From Nocardioides eburneiflavus (lineage in GTDB: Bacteria > Actinomycetota > Actinomycetes > Propionibacteriales > Nocardioidaceae), in the NCBI RefSeq assembly GCF_004785795.1, contig NZ_SRRO01000001.1:992001-1056000 (forward strand): a stretch of 64,000 nucleotides of DNA, written 5' to 3'. Below, one piece after another: positions 1-8,002 of the stretch. How positions within the stretch are numbered: the stretch's first letter is position 1; each line of letters opens with the position of its first letter. The notes beneath the pieces were generated by a model. It made no database searches. It saw nothing but the letters and a program-made list of their open reading frames with translations, and was not told where the DNA came from. The position numbers and the translations under genes are program-made.

Positions 1-98
1 GGTAACTCGGCGTGACACCGCCTCTCGGGTGTGTGCGCCGGTCGGCCGCGGTGGTTGCGTCGGTGGTTCGGCACAACCGAACCCCCTGGGAGGGAATC

Positions 99-443
99 AT
101 GAGTGACACAGTGTGGAGCTACCGCGACACCTCGTGGAGCCAGGACAGCGACCTCATCGGCTACGACGTCGAGGCCAGCGACGGGTCGATCGGCAAGATC
201 GACGAGGCGAGCAACGACGCGGCCGGCCAGTGGCTGGTCGTCGACACCGGCTTCTGGATCTTCGGCAAGAAGCGCCTGATCCCGGCCGGCGCCGTCACGG
301 GCGTCGACCACGACGGCAAGAACGTGATCGTCAACCTGACCAAGGACGAGATCAAGTCCGCGCCGGACTACGACAAGGACGACTGGAACGACGACTCCCG
401 GGGTCGTCACACCGACTACTACACGCCGTACTCGTCCCGCTGA
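99..443 (+). CDS. PRC-barrel domain protein
   Basis: A 114-residue soluble protein. Residues about 17-85 look like a PRC barrel: an opening DLIGYDVEASDGSIGKIDEA stretch, then a WLVVDTGFWIFGKKRLIPAGAV core. PRC-barrel proteins of this kind are small cytoplasmic or ribosome-/photosystem-associated modules. In actinobacteria the stand-alone versions are often linked to stress, but their function is unknown. The tail is acidic and rich in Asp and Tyr. I chose the ATG at 99 because GGGAGGG lies just upstream; an upstream extension to base 12 has no such site and reads as Arg-rich noise. It is convergent with the isomerase gene, with two hairpins between them. Confidence 0.85.
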   Translation: MSDTVWSYRDTSWSQDSDLIGYDVEASDGSIGKIDEASNDAAGQWLVVDTGFWIFGKKRLIPAGAVTGVDHDGKNVIVNLTKDEIKSAPDYDKDDWNDDSRGRHTDYYTPYSSR

Positions 444-456
444 CCCAGCGGGACGA
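432..456 (+). terminator. hairpin overlapping the stop codon of the PRC-barrel gene
   Basis: An 11-bp perfect stem (432-442 with 446-456) and a 3-base loop that includes the last base of the TGA stop codon. No U-run follows, as is usual for high-GC actinobacterial terminators. Confidence 0.5.
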
Positions 457-464
457 CACGTTCC

Positions 465-501
465 CCGACGCCCCGGCCGACACGCTCGGCCGGGGCGTCG
501 G
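465..501. terminator. strong bidirectional hairpin between convergent genes
   Basis: A perfect 16-bp GC-rich stem (465-480 with 486-501) around a 5-base loop (CACGC). It lies between the stops of two convergent genes, so it can serve both strands. Confidence 0.75.
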
Positions 502-521
502 CGCGTCCGGGGCTCGCGCGG

Positions 522-1211
522 TCAGGGCGCCAGCGCGCCGGACAGCAGCTCGGCGGCCTGCGGGTCGAGCGTCGAGGTGTCGGCGCGGTGCCAGAGCAGT
601 CGCAGGAGCACCTCCGCGCGGTCCCGGACCTCGACCTCCGTGCCCGACCCGATCGTGACGTCACCCGGGACGTCGGTCGCGACGAGTCGTACGGCCGCCG
701 CGAGCGGGTCGACGCGACCGAGCCGCACCTGCCGCGGGTAGAGCACCTCGGCCACCTCGAGCACGCCGTCCCAGGCGAGCGCGGGGTCGTACGCCGTCGG
801 TGCGCCGGCAGCCTCCTCGGCGTCCCACGTGTGCATGGCGACCTCGTGGACCTGGCGTCGCCGCCAGGACCCGGCGGTGCGGTCGGCCGCGTCGAGGGTC
901 CACGCGGGCGCGTCCGGGGGCGTGGACGCGAGCACGTCGAGGAGGTGCGCCGCCTGCGCGGCGTACCAGGCCGCGAGGTCGGGCTCGTCAGGCGCCGGTG
1001 GAGTCGGCTGCAGGTCCGGGGTGCCGGCCGTCACGGCGTGCGCCGCCCACTGGTGCACGCCGCCGAGGTGCACCACCAGGTCGCGCACAGACCAGCCCGG
1101 GCAGTGCGTCACCGGGGCGTCGGGGTCGGCGGACGCGACCACCGCGGCGAACCTGGCGGTGTGCGTGCGCAGCAGTGCGAGCCAGTCAGCACCGCCCACC
1201 TCGTCGCGCAT
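522..1211 (-). CDS. maleylpyruvate isomerase family, mycothiol-dependent-type enzyme
   Basis: A 229-residue DinB-like protein of the actinobacterial mycothiol-dependent maleylpyruvate isomerase family. The N-terminal four-helix part has the family signature CPGWSVRDLVVHLGGVHQWA (residues about 37-56), with the first conserved metal-ligand-type His. Further His residues lie in the QVHEVAMHTWDAEEAAG stretch. A C-terminal alpha/beta domain follows. True substrates of most members are unknown; mycothiol-S-transfer or detoxification is the family expectation. The ATG start at 1211 overlaps by one base the TGA of the upstream HIT-like gene, so the two are probably translationally coupled. Longer forms starting at 1589 read in the wrong frame through that neighbour. 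Confidence 0.85.
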   Translation of the reverse strand: MRDEVGGADWLALLRTHTARFAAVVASADPDAPVTHCPGWSVRDLVVHLGGVHQWAAHAVTAGTPDLQPTPPAPDEPDLAAWYAAQAAHLLDVLASTPPDAPAWTLDAADRTAGSWRRRQVHEVAMHTWDAEEAAGAPTAYDPALAWDGVLEVAEVLYPRQVRLGRVDPLAAAVRLVATDVPGDVTIGSGTEVEVRDRAEVLLRLLWHRADTSTLDPQAAELLSGALAP

Positions 1212-1849
1212 CACGCCTCCCAGGCCGGTCCCTCGCCGCCCACGCGTTCCAGCAGCCGACGCCCGACGTGGCCGGCGTTGGCGAGGCGTACGTCCTCGGG
1301 GACCGCGGGGAGGTTCTCCTCCCAGTCGAGCAGGCACGAGCCGCGCAGCTGCAGCATCCGCGCGGGCCGGCCGAAGAAGAACGGGTGGGCGTGCGCGCCG
1401 CCGTCGCCGTAGCGTCCGACGTGGCAGCGCCCGACGCTCGGCAGCTCCTCGATCGCGGCGGTGACGCGGACCATCAGCACGCCCAGCTCGGCGGCCATCT
1501 CGACGGGCAGGTCCGCGAGGTCGTAGTGCTGGACGGGCCGGAGGATGAAGGACACGGGGAGCTTCATGTCGAGCGCGACCAGCAGCCACCGCTCGTTGCG
1601 CCAGGCGACCCGCGCAGCGCGCTCGGGCGGCATCGGGTGCTGGCAGAAGCAGTCAGCCGGGTCCTCGCCCTCGCGCGGCGGCTCGGCGTCGGCGAGCGGC
1701 TCCAGCGGCTTGACCCGCAGCCCGTCGAGCTCGAACGGGAAGATGTCCCACCCGGGCATCGCCTCGATCGCGACCGGCAGCCGGCCCTCGTCGTCGGTGG
1801 CCGCGGCGACGCGGGCGTGGAACTCCTCGGCGGTCTCGAGCTGGCTCAT
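1211..1849 (-). CDS. HIT-like hydrolase/transferase family protein
   Basis: A 212-residue protein with weak similarity to the HIT fold. A CFCQH segment (about residues 67-71) precedes a long core, PVSFILRPVQHYDLADLPVEMAAELG, which resembles the helix-strand layout of HIT proteins. It ends in GGAHAHPFFFGRP, where His-Ala-His stands in for the histidine triad. The third His of the canonical HxHxHxx triad is not visible, so catalysis may differ or be lost. It is the first gene of a two-gene unit with the isomerase homologue. The hexamer upstream of ATG 1849 (TTGACT, 7 bases before the start) only loosely fits the leaderless pattern seen elsewhere here. Confidence 0.6.
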   Translation of the reverse strand: MSQLETAEEFHARVAAATDDEGRLPVAIEAMPGWDIFPFELDGLRVKPLEPLADAEPPREGEDPADCFCQHPMPPERAARVAWRNERWLLVALDMKLPVSFILRPVQHYDLADLPVEMAAELGVLMVRVTAAIEELPSVGRCHVGRYGDGGAHAHPFFFGRPARMLQLRGSCLLDWEENLPAVPEDVRLANAGHVGRRLLERVGGEGPAWEA

Positions 1850-1888
1850 GGCGCCGAGTCAATCAGGTCTACGTGGCGGACGCGTCGG

Positions 1889-3400
1889 TCACCAGGGCGA
1901 GGGCTGGTAGTCCTTGACGAAGCAGCCGAACAGGTCAGTCCCGGACTCGCCGAGCACGATCGGGTCGTAGACGCGCGCGGCCCCGTCGACGAGGTCGAGC
2001 GGCGCGTGCCAGCCCTCGGCGGCGATCCGCAGCTTCTCGTGGTGCGGCCGCTCGTCGGTGATCCAGCCGGTGTCGACGGCGGTCATCAGGATGCTGTCGG
2101 TCTCGAACATCTCGCCCGACGAGGTGCGGGTCATCATGTTGAGCGCGGCCTTGGCCATGTTGGTGTGCGGGTGCCCGGGGCCCTTGTAGCGGCGGGAGAA
2201 CTGGCCCTCCATCGCCGAGACGTTGACGACGTACGCCCGACCCGAGGTCGCCGCCGCAGCCGCCGCCGCGAGGGCCGGGCGCAGCCGCGAGACCAGCAGG
2301 AACGGCGCGATCGAGTTGCACAGCTGCACCTCGAGGAGCTCCAGCGGGTCGACCTCGCCGACGGTCTGGGTCCACGAGTTGTTCGTCTGGACGTCTGGCA
2401 GCAGGCCCCCGGCGTCGACGGCGGTGCCGGCGAGGTGCGCGTCGAGCGAGGCGTGCCCGGCCTTGAGGGCCAGCGCGGTGAGGGTCGCGGCGTTGTGGAC
2501 GGCCATCGCGTGCTCGGCCGACTCGCCCTCGTGGTGGGCCACGGCGGTGTCGCGCAGGGCGCCGGCGATGGCCGCGGGGTGCGCCTCCGAGATCCGGTCG
2601 AAGGTCACCAGCTCCGGCACCGAGTCGTCGGGCAGCGGCAGCGACTCGGCCTCGACGAGGGGGGCGTACGCGCCGGGCGTGCGGCGGACCGTCTGGCAGG
2701 CGTTGTTGATGAGGATGTCGAGCGGACCGGCCGCGGCGACGTCGTCGGCCAGGGACACGACCTGGGTCGGGTCGCGCAGGTCGATGCCGACGACCTTGAG
2801 CCGGTGCAGCCAGTCGTCGCTGTCGGGCATCGCGCTGAACCGGCGCACCGCGTCCTTGGGGAAGCGGGTGGTGATCGTCGTGTGGGCGCCGTCGCGCAGC
2901 AGCCGCAGCGCGATGTACATCCCGATCTTCGCGCGGCCGCCGGTGAGCAGCGCCCGCTTGCCGGTGAGGTCGGTGCGCTGGTCGCGCTTGGTGTGGCTCA
3001 TCGCCGCGCAGCTCGGGCAGAGCCAGTGGTAGAACGCGTCGACGAGCGTGAAGTCCTGCTTGCAGATGTAGCACCCGCGCGCGGTGATCAGCTCACCGGC
3101 GAAGGCGCCGGCGGTGTTCGACACGAGCGGGATGCCGGCGGTCTCGTCGTCGATGCGCATCGGCGAGCCGGTGGCCGTGCGCGCGATGATGTCGAGGTCG
3201 TGCTGCTGGCGCTCCAGGCGGATCTCGGCGCGACGCTGCTTCTTGATCAGCTTGTACATGTAGGACGCGGCGCGCTTCATCGTGCGTACGTCGTCGTGGT
3301 CGGGGTGCAGCGCCGACACCTCGCGCAGCACCTCGAGGGCGATCGCCATCCGGGCAGGGTCGATTCGGGGCGAGTCAGGACCGGGGTGCTGCTGGTTCAC
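1889..3400 (-). CDS. zinc-ribbon plus short-chain dehydrogenase/reductase
   Basis: A 503-residue fusion. Residues about 1-90 are helical and basic, with KRAASYMYKLIKKQRRAEIRLERQ. A zinc ribbon follows: CYICKQ, then CPSC about 20 residues on. After it comes a Rossmann SDR domain. The nucleotide loop is LLTGGRAKIG, the NNA motif is ILINNACQT, and the catalytic pair lies in the NVSAMEGQFSRRYKG and NMAKAALN region (Ser and Lys visible; the Tyr is displaced from strict YxxxK). Substrate is unknown. GTG 3400 is preferred because a TACCCT hexamer sits six bases upstream, fitting a leaderless mRNA. An ATG 17 codons further in is the alternative. Confidence 0.75.
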   Translation of the reverse strand: MNQQHPGPDSPRIDPARMAIALEVLREVSALHPDHDDVRTMKRAASYMYKLIKKQRRAEIRLERQQHDLDIIARTATGSPMRIDDETAGIPLVSNTAGAFAGELITARGCYICKQDFTLVDAFYHWLCPSCAAMSHTKRDQRTDLTGKRALLTGGRAKIGMYIALRLLRDGAHTTITTRFPKDAVRRFSAMPDSDDWLHRLKVVGIDLRDPTQVVSLADDVAAAGPLDILINNACQTVRRTPGAYAPLVEAESLPLPDDSVPELVTFDRISEAHPAAIAGALRDTAVAHHEGESAEHAMAVHNAATLTALALKAGHASLDAHLAGTAVDAGGLLPDVQTNNSWTQTVGEVDPLELLEVQLCNSIAPFLLVSRLRPALAAAAAAATSGRAYVVNVSAMEGQFSRRYKGPGHPHTNMAKAALNMMTRTSSGEMFETDSILMTAVDTGWITDERPHHEKLRIAAEGWHAPLDLVDGAARVYDPIVLGESGTDLFGCFVKDYQPSPW

Positions 3401-3406
3401 CGGAGC

Positions 3407-3412
3407 AGGGTA
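3407..3412 (-). promoter_or_regulatory. -10 element TACCCT, leaderless start of the SDR gene
   Basis: TANNNT hexamer, then six bases, then GTG at 3400. No Shine-Dalgarno is present. The -35 is not recognisable. Confidence 0.5.
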
Positions 3413-3422
3413 CGGCGGTACC

Positions 3423-5705
3423 TCACTCCCGCCACAAAGGACGGAACGAGCGGCCGAACCACCCGAGGCCCGAGCCCTTCGGCGCGCGCGGCAGCTCCGC
3501 CCCGCCGTACGTCGCGCGCCGGGCGGTGCCGTACTCGAGCCAGGTCCGCGCCGGCCGCTGGCCGATCCCGGGCCGCGCCCAGTCGCAGACACCGCCGGCG
3601 AAGACCGCCTGCAGGCGTGCCCACTGCGCGTCGGTGAACGGCACCGGCAGTCCGCCGGGCAGGCGGTAGGTCGAGCGGTCGAGCGGCTGGAGCCGGCAGG
3701 CGAGGACGTCGTTGGCCGCCGGGCCGCCCGCCTCCTGGCGCGGCGTGGAGAGGTTGGTGGTCGCGAGGTCCGCGCGGCACACCACGCCGGGGACGCCGTC
3801 GGCGAGGCAGCGGTCCTGCAGCGACGCGGGCCGGCCCTCGACGACCTTCTGCGCCAGCGGGACGGCGCGCCGGTCCTTCTCGACCCGGGTCAGCCAGCGG
3901 TCCATCGCGATGAACGCCTCGGTCGGCCAGCGCACGTCGCCGAGCAGCGGGGTCGGCCCGAACCACTCGACGCGGTTGTCGGTGTGGCCCTGCGAGCGCT
4001 GGAGCCGGAGGTGGCTCCAGACGGCGTGGGCGTAGTCGTGGGCGATGCCCGGGTCGGGCCCGGCGTGGTTGATCATGGCCACGCCGCTGGTGTTGCTGAA
4101 CTCGTTGAGCAGGCCGGTGCGATAGGCGTTGGCGATCGACGCCGGGTCGCCGGCGGTGCGCGCGGCGATCGGGTCGGCGTTGACGTCGAGGCCGCCGATC
4201 TTCTCGTTGAGGTCGGCGAACTGCTCCGGCGTGATCCGCCCGCCCTTCAGCGCCTCCAGCCCGTACTGGACGCCGCTGTTGCCGAACGGCAGCCCGGCGA
4301 ACCCGCGTCCGGCCGCCTGCTCCTGCACGCTCCACACCGACTCCGGTCGCGGGCCGAGCTGGTTGCGCATCAGCGTGAGGATGTCGCAGCGCACCCCGCC
4401 GGGGTTGGTCTCGGAGTCGAAGCGGGTGCGGGGGTCGCCGGCGACCGGCTCGGGGATCCCCGGGCACGCGTGCTCGGGGTCGATCGCGCTCTTGAACAGG
4501 CCCTCGTCCGCGGTGATCGCGTTGACCGGCGTGAGGTGGCCCTCGACGTCGGCGATCTGCGTGGGCGACCAGAGCACACCCGGCCCCCACGACGCCGGGT
4601 CCTCGAAGTAGCCCCGCATCAGGTGGTAGTCGGCGAACTGCGAGCCGGGGCTCATCACGTCGGGGTAGGAGCAGGTGGTCACCAGCCCCTGGTAGATCCC
4701 GGGGTACGCGTTGGCGACGGTGTGCTGCGCCACCGACCCGCCGCTGCAGCCGGTGCCGATCGTGTAGCGGATCGTGCCGTACTGCTCGACGAGGCGCTCC
4801 TTGGCCATCATCAGCGACTCGGCGTTGTGCGCGACGTTGCAGTTGTGGCCGGTGTTGGCCAGCGCCGTCGACATCACCGCGAAGCCGCGCCGCAGCGCCT
4901 CGACGTACGAGTTCTCCAGCAGCGGCACCGGGATCGCGTCGAGCGTGCCCGACGCGTCGTCGAGCGGCGGCTCGGCCGGGGCGTAGCTCGCCCCGCAGCC
5001 GCCGCCGTGGGTGATGAGCACCTTGCGGTTCCACTGCCGCTGCGGCTTCCACGCCGTCCACCGCCGGCCGGGGGTGAAGAGGGTGAGGATCGCGTAGCGG
5101 TCGCGGTCCTGGTAGCCGTCCTCGCGCCGCACCACGAACGGCACCGTCCGGCCCTGGTCGGTGGTCGCGGTGTCGACGTCGCTCGGCGGGGCCGCGGGGT
5201 CGTACGGCTCGAGCGCCGAGCGCCCGACCGGCTTGTAGAGGAAGGAGTACGTCGCCGGCTCGTTGCACAGGGCGTCGCGGGCGGTGTCCTGGCAGTCGTA
5301 CGCCGCGGCGACGGGGCCGCTGAGGACGGGGCCGCCGTTGCGGTGGTTCGTGATGACGACCCGGTCGGGCCGCGCGCTGCCGGCCCGGGCCCGCAGCACG
5401 TTGCGGCCGTTGTCGAGCCCCTTCAGCAGGACCACCGAGCGGTGGCGGAACCTCCGTGACACGTCGCGGCCGTCGAGGGTGACGCGGAGCCGGCCGGCCT
5501 TCCGCGGCGCGGTGATGCGCACGAGCACGTCGCCGCCGGAGACGAGCTCGGCGCGGTTGGAGAGGACCTGGATCCGTACGCTCCCGCGCTCGGCCTGCGG
5601 CGCCGCGGTGCCCGCAGGGGGTCCGGCGACGAGCAGTGCGGCCACCAGGCCGAGGGCGAGCGCGGCCACGCAGGCGCGGACGGTGGGGCGGGACGGGTGC
5701 GGCAC
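3423..5705 (-). CDS. secreted DUF6351 family protein (putative alpha/beta hydrolase)
   Basis: A 760-residue exported protein. Residues 1-37 form a signal peptide (hydrophobic core ACVAALALGLVAALLVAGPP, then an Ala-rich cleavage zone). The body resembles the actinobacterial DUF6351 family. IGTGCSGGSVAQH at mid-protein has the look of a nucleophile elbow, and HGGGCGASYAP could form an oxyanion region. Later HAGPDPGIAHDY may supply the His. Substrate is unknown; an esterase-like role outside the cell is an inference. The GTG start at 5705 is set by a perfect AGGAGGT seven to eight bases upstream. That site sits inside a 9-bp inverted repeat. The gene follows a LuxR regulator gene by 63 bp in the same direction. 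Confidence 0.75.
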   Translation of the reverse strand: MPHPSRPTVRACVAALALGLVAALLVAGPPAGTAAPQAERGSVRIQVLSNRAELVSGGDVLVRITAPRKAGRLRVTLDGRDVSRRFRHRSVVLLKGLDNGRNVLRARAGSARPDRVVITNHRNGGPVLSGPVAAAYDCQDTARDALCNEPATYSFLYKPVGRSALEPYDPAAPPSDVDTATTDQGRTVPFVVRREDGYQDRDRYAILTLFTPGRRWTAWKPQRQWNRKVLITHGGGCGASYAPAEPPLDDASGTLDAIPVPLLENSYVEALRRGFAVMSTALANTGHNCNVAHNAESLMMAKERLVEQYGTIRYTIGTGCSGGSVAQHTVANAYPGIYQGLVTTCSYPDVMSPGSQFADYHLMRGYFEDPASWGPGVLWSPTQIADVEGHLTPVNAITADEGLFKSAIDPEHACPGIPEPVAGDPRTRFDSETNPGGVRCDILTLMRNQLGPRPESVWSVQEQAAGRGFAGLPFGNSGVQYGLEALKGGRITPEQFADLNEKIGGLDVNADPIAARTAGDPASIANAYRTGLLNEFSNTSGVAMINHAGPDPGIAHDYAHAVWSHLRLQRSQGHTDNRVEWFGPTPLLGDVRWPTEAFIAMDRWLTRVEKDRRAVPLAQKVVEGRPASLQDRCLADGVPGVVCRADLATTNLSTPRQEAGGPAANDVLACRLQPLDRSTYRLPGGLPVPFTDAQWARLQAVFAGGVCDWARPGIGQRPARTWLEYGTARRATYGGAELPRAPKGSGLGWFGRSFRPLWRE

Positions 5706-5710
5706 GGCGT

Positions 5711-5733
5711 ACCTCCTGAGGGGTTCAGGAGGT
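5711..5733 (-). promoter_or_regulatory. perfect inverted repeat containing the Shine-Dalgarno of the DUF6351 gene
   Basis: Arms 5711-5719 and 5725-5733 are perfectly complementary over 9 bp, with a 5-base spacer. In the mRNA sense the downstream arm is TCAGGAGGT, so folding would bury the ribosome binding site. As DNA it could instead be an operator. A TTGAC sequence directly precedes it on the transcribed strand. Confidence 0.5.
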
Positions 5734-5768
5734 CAAACGACGCGGGTGCGCGGCTGGTTACTGGGCGG

Positions 5769-6416
5769 TCACTCGCGGGCCGGCGACCCGTTGATCCGGA
5801 CCCGGTCGGCGCGCATGCCGTGCTCGACGCCCCACAGCACCGCCTTGGAGCGCGAGTCGACCTCGATCTTGCGGTAGGCCGAGCGGATGTAGGACTTGAT
5901 GGAGTTGAGCGAGAGCAGGGTGCGCTCGGCGATCTCCTGGTTGCTCAGCCCCATGGTGATGAGTGACAGGACCTCGGCCTCGCGGGCGGTCAGGCCCTCC
6001 TCGCGCCCGGGCCAGTCGCCGCCGACGAGCGCGGACCGGCCCCGCGAGGGGGAGACCACGAGCTGGCCGGCGGCGATCGCGCAGATCGCGTCGACCAGGC
6101 GCGCGGCCGGGAGGCTCTTGGAGAGATAGCCGCGCACCCCCTGGTTGAGGGTCTCGCGGGTGAGCCACGGCTGGAAGTTCCAGGTGTAGACCGCGACCGT
6201 GCGCACCTGGGCGTTCTGGACGAGGTGCTGCACGGCGGGACCGTTGCCCTGGCCCATCCCGAAGGTGTCGTAGAGGGCGACGTCGACCGGCTGACCGACC
6301 GGTTTGCCGGCCACCAGCTCGACGACCTCGACCCGGTGGCCGTAGCTGCGCATCATGGCGTCGAGGCCGCGGACGACGACCTCGTCGTCGTTGACCAGCG
6401 CGACTCGAATCACCAT
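5769..6416 (-). CDS. LuxR/NarL-family response regulator
   Basis: A 215-residue two-domain regulator. The receiver (about 1-118) has the acidic pair in ALVNDDEVVV, the phosphoacceptor Asp in VALYDTFG, a Thr in VAVYTWN and the conserved Lys in GYLSKSL. A LuxR HTH (about 145-205) carries LTAREAEVLSLITMGLSNQEIAE and LLSLNSIKSYIRSAYRKI. No histidine kinase gene is adjacent. It is divergent from the ABC exporter operon across about 60 bp, so that operon is its most likely target. ATG 6416 lies six bases after TACGTT, matching a leaderless promoter. Confidence 0.9.
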   Translation of the reverse strand: MVIRVALVNDDEVVVRGLDAMMRSYGHRVEVVELVAGKPVGQPVDVALYDTFGMGQGNGPAVQHLVQNAQVRTVAVYTWNFQPWLTRETLNQGVRGYLSKSLPAARLVDAICAIAAGQLVVSPSRGRSALVGGDWPGREEGLTAREAEVLSLITMGLSNQEIAERTLLSLNSIKSYIRSAYRKIEVDSRSKAVLWGVEHGMRADRVRINGSPARE

Positions 6417-6422
6417 GCGCCC

Positions 6423-6428
6423 AACGTA
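6423..6428 (-). promoter_or_regulatory. -10 element TACGTT, leaderless start of the LuxR regulator
   Basis: TANNNT hexamer six bases before ATG 6416. On the opposite strand TATGTT (6441-6446) could serve the divergent ABC operon, giving back-to-back promoters in one short gap. Confidence 0.5.
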
Positions 6429-6479
6429 CTGCCGTTTATGTATGTTGAACCCCTTGTTCGAGAGAGTGGGGGGCAACGC

Positions 6480-7367
6480 GTGCGGGAGAGCGCGACTGCG
6501 GTGGAGGAGACCCGCACCGGGGGACTCGGCATCCGCTGCGAGGGGGTCGTCCACCTCTACAAGACCTTCGGCGGTCACGACGTCGTCGCGCTGCGCGGCG
6601 TCGACCTGACGATCCGCCCCGGCGAGCGGGTCGCCTTCCTCGGCCCCAGCGGCTCCGGCAAGTCGACCCTGCTGGCCCTCCTCGGCGGCATCCAGAAACC
6701 CAGCGCCGGCAGGATCTACCTCGGCGACGAGGAGGTCTCGCGGATGGGCGAGCGCTACCTCGCCCGGATCCGCTCCCGCCAGGTCTCCACGATGCTCCAG
6801 GGCGCCACCCGCAACCTGCTGCCCTATGCCACGGCCCGCCAGAACATCGCCTTCGCCCGGCTGTCCCTCTCCAGCGGTGCTCGCGAGCAGGGGATCCCCG
6901 ACGTGGAGCTGCTCGACCGCGTCGGGCTGCTCGACCAGGCCGACCAGGTCGTCTCCACCATGTCCGGCGGCCAGCGCCAGCGCCTGGCCCTCGCCTGCGC
7001 GGTGTCGACCTCCCCGCGCCTGCTGCTCGCCGACGAGCCGACCAGCCAGCTGAGCCACGCCGACCGCGACCACGTCCTGCACCTGATCCACTCCCTCGGC
7101 GACGACTTCGGCACCACCATCGTCGTGGTCACCCACCAGCCCGAGGTCGCCGCGACGTTCCCGCGCACGGTCACCATGAAGGGCGGCCGGGTCGGCGCCG
7201 AGGGCCACGGCGGGTCCGAGTACGCCGTGGTCGGCGAGGACGGCGTGCTGCACCTGCCCGGCCACATCGCCGCCGAGTGGCCGCCCGGCACGCTCGTCCG
7301 GTTCGAGGACGACGAGCAGGGCCGCATCATCGTGACCCGCGCCAGCAGCGAAGGGGCGCCGACATGA
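6480..7367 (+). CDS. ABC transporter ATP-binding protein (exporter, subunit 1)
   Basis: A 295-residue ABC ATPase of the MacB/LolD type. Walker A is GPSGSGKST (about residue 57), the signature is MSGGQRQRL, Walker B is RLLLADEPT and the H-loop is VVTHQ. A C-terminal extension of about 50 residues, FEDDEQGRIIVTRA, is unusual for this class. It energises the large FtsX-like permeases encoded downstream. GTG 6480 is chosen because a G-run (GTGGGGGG) lies about seven bases upstream; an in-frame ATG at 6438 has no ribosome site. The stop overlaps the next start as ATGA. Confidence 0.85.
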   Translation: MRESATAVEETRTGGLGIRCEGVVHLYKTFGGHDVVALRGVDLTIRPGERVAFLGPSGSGKSTLLALLGGIQKPSAGRIYLGDEEVSRMGERYLARIRSRQVSTMLQGATRNLLPYATARQNIAFARLSLSSGAREQGIPDVELLDRVGLLDQADQVVSTMSGGQRQRLALACAVSTSPRLLLADEPTSQLSHADRDHVLHLIHSLGDDFGTTIVVVTHQPEVAATFPRTVTMKGGRVGAEGHGGSEYAVVGEDGVLHLPGHIAAEWPPGTLVRFEDDEQGRIIVTRASSEGAPT

Positions 7368-8002
7368 ACGAGCTCACGCTCGACGCGATCACCTACGTCA
7401 ACGGCCGTACGCTCCTCGACGACGTGAGCGTCACCTTCCCGGCCGGCAAGGTGACCGCCCTGTCGGGGCCGAGCGGCTCCGGCAAGACCACCCTGCTCTC
7501 CATCGCCGGCGGCCTGCTCCAGGCCACGTCCGGCACCGCTGCCCTCGACGGTCGCGAGATGTGGACCGGCAGCGGCGACCCGCTGCCCGAGGTGGCGTTC
7601 GTCCTCCAGGTCTACGGCCTCGTCCCCATCCTCTCGGCCCGGGAGAACGTCTCCATCGCGCTGCGCGCCCGAGGGGTCGCCCCTGCCGACGCCGACGAGG
7701 CCGCCGAGGCCGCGCTGGCCCGGTTCGGCATCGCCGACCTCGGCGAGCGCCAGGTCGAGGAGCTGTCCGGAGGCCAGATGCAGCGCGTGGCCTGCGCCCG
7801 CGGGTTCGTCGTCGGCGCAGAGGTCCTCCTCGCCGACGAGCCCACCTCCGAGCTCGACGAGGGCAACCGCGGCGTCGTCCTCGCCGAGCTGCGCGAGGAG
7901 GCGGCGCGCGGAGCCGTCGTCGTCGTCGCCACCCACGACCCCGCCGTCGTCGAGGCGTGCGACCTCCACGTCGCGCTCGACGAGGGGCGGGTCGTCCGTT
8001 GA
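7364..8002 (+). CDS. ABC transporter ATP-binding protein (exporter, subunit 2)
   Basis: A 212-residue ATPase made of the core domain only. Walker A is GPSGSGKTT, the Q-loop is FVLQVYGLVP, the signature is LSGGQMQRV, Walker B is VLLADEPTSELD and the switch is VATHD. It overlaps the preceding ATPase gene (ATGA) and the following permease gene (TTGA), so all are co-translated. Two different ATPases plus two different permeases suggest one heteromeric complex, or two exporters sharing an operon. MacB/LolCDE relatives move lipoproteins, peptides or antibiotics without a conventional transmembrane path. Confidence 0.87.
   Translation: MNELTLDAITYVNGRTLLDDVSVTFPAGKVTALSGPSGSGKTTLLSIAGGLLQATSGTAALDGREMWTGSGDPLPEVAFVLQVYGLVPILSARENVSIALRARGVAPADADEAAEAALARFGIADLGERQVEELSGGQMQRVACARGFVVGAEVLLADEPTSELDEGNRGVVLAELREEAARGAVVVVATHDPAVVEACDLHVALDEGRVVR

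Noticed and set aside
800..3637. Very long plus-strand open frame
   Set aside because: It is a shadow of the minus-strand isomerase, HIT and SDR genes. The predicted protein is Arg- and Pro-rich without domains, as expected for out-of-frame reading of high-GC DNA.
5769..7265. Long version of the LuxR regulator
   Set aside because: The extra residues are antisense to the ABC ATPase gene; ATG 6416 fits family length and the promoter.
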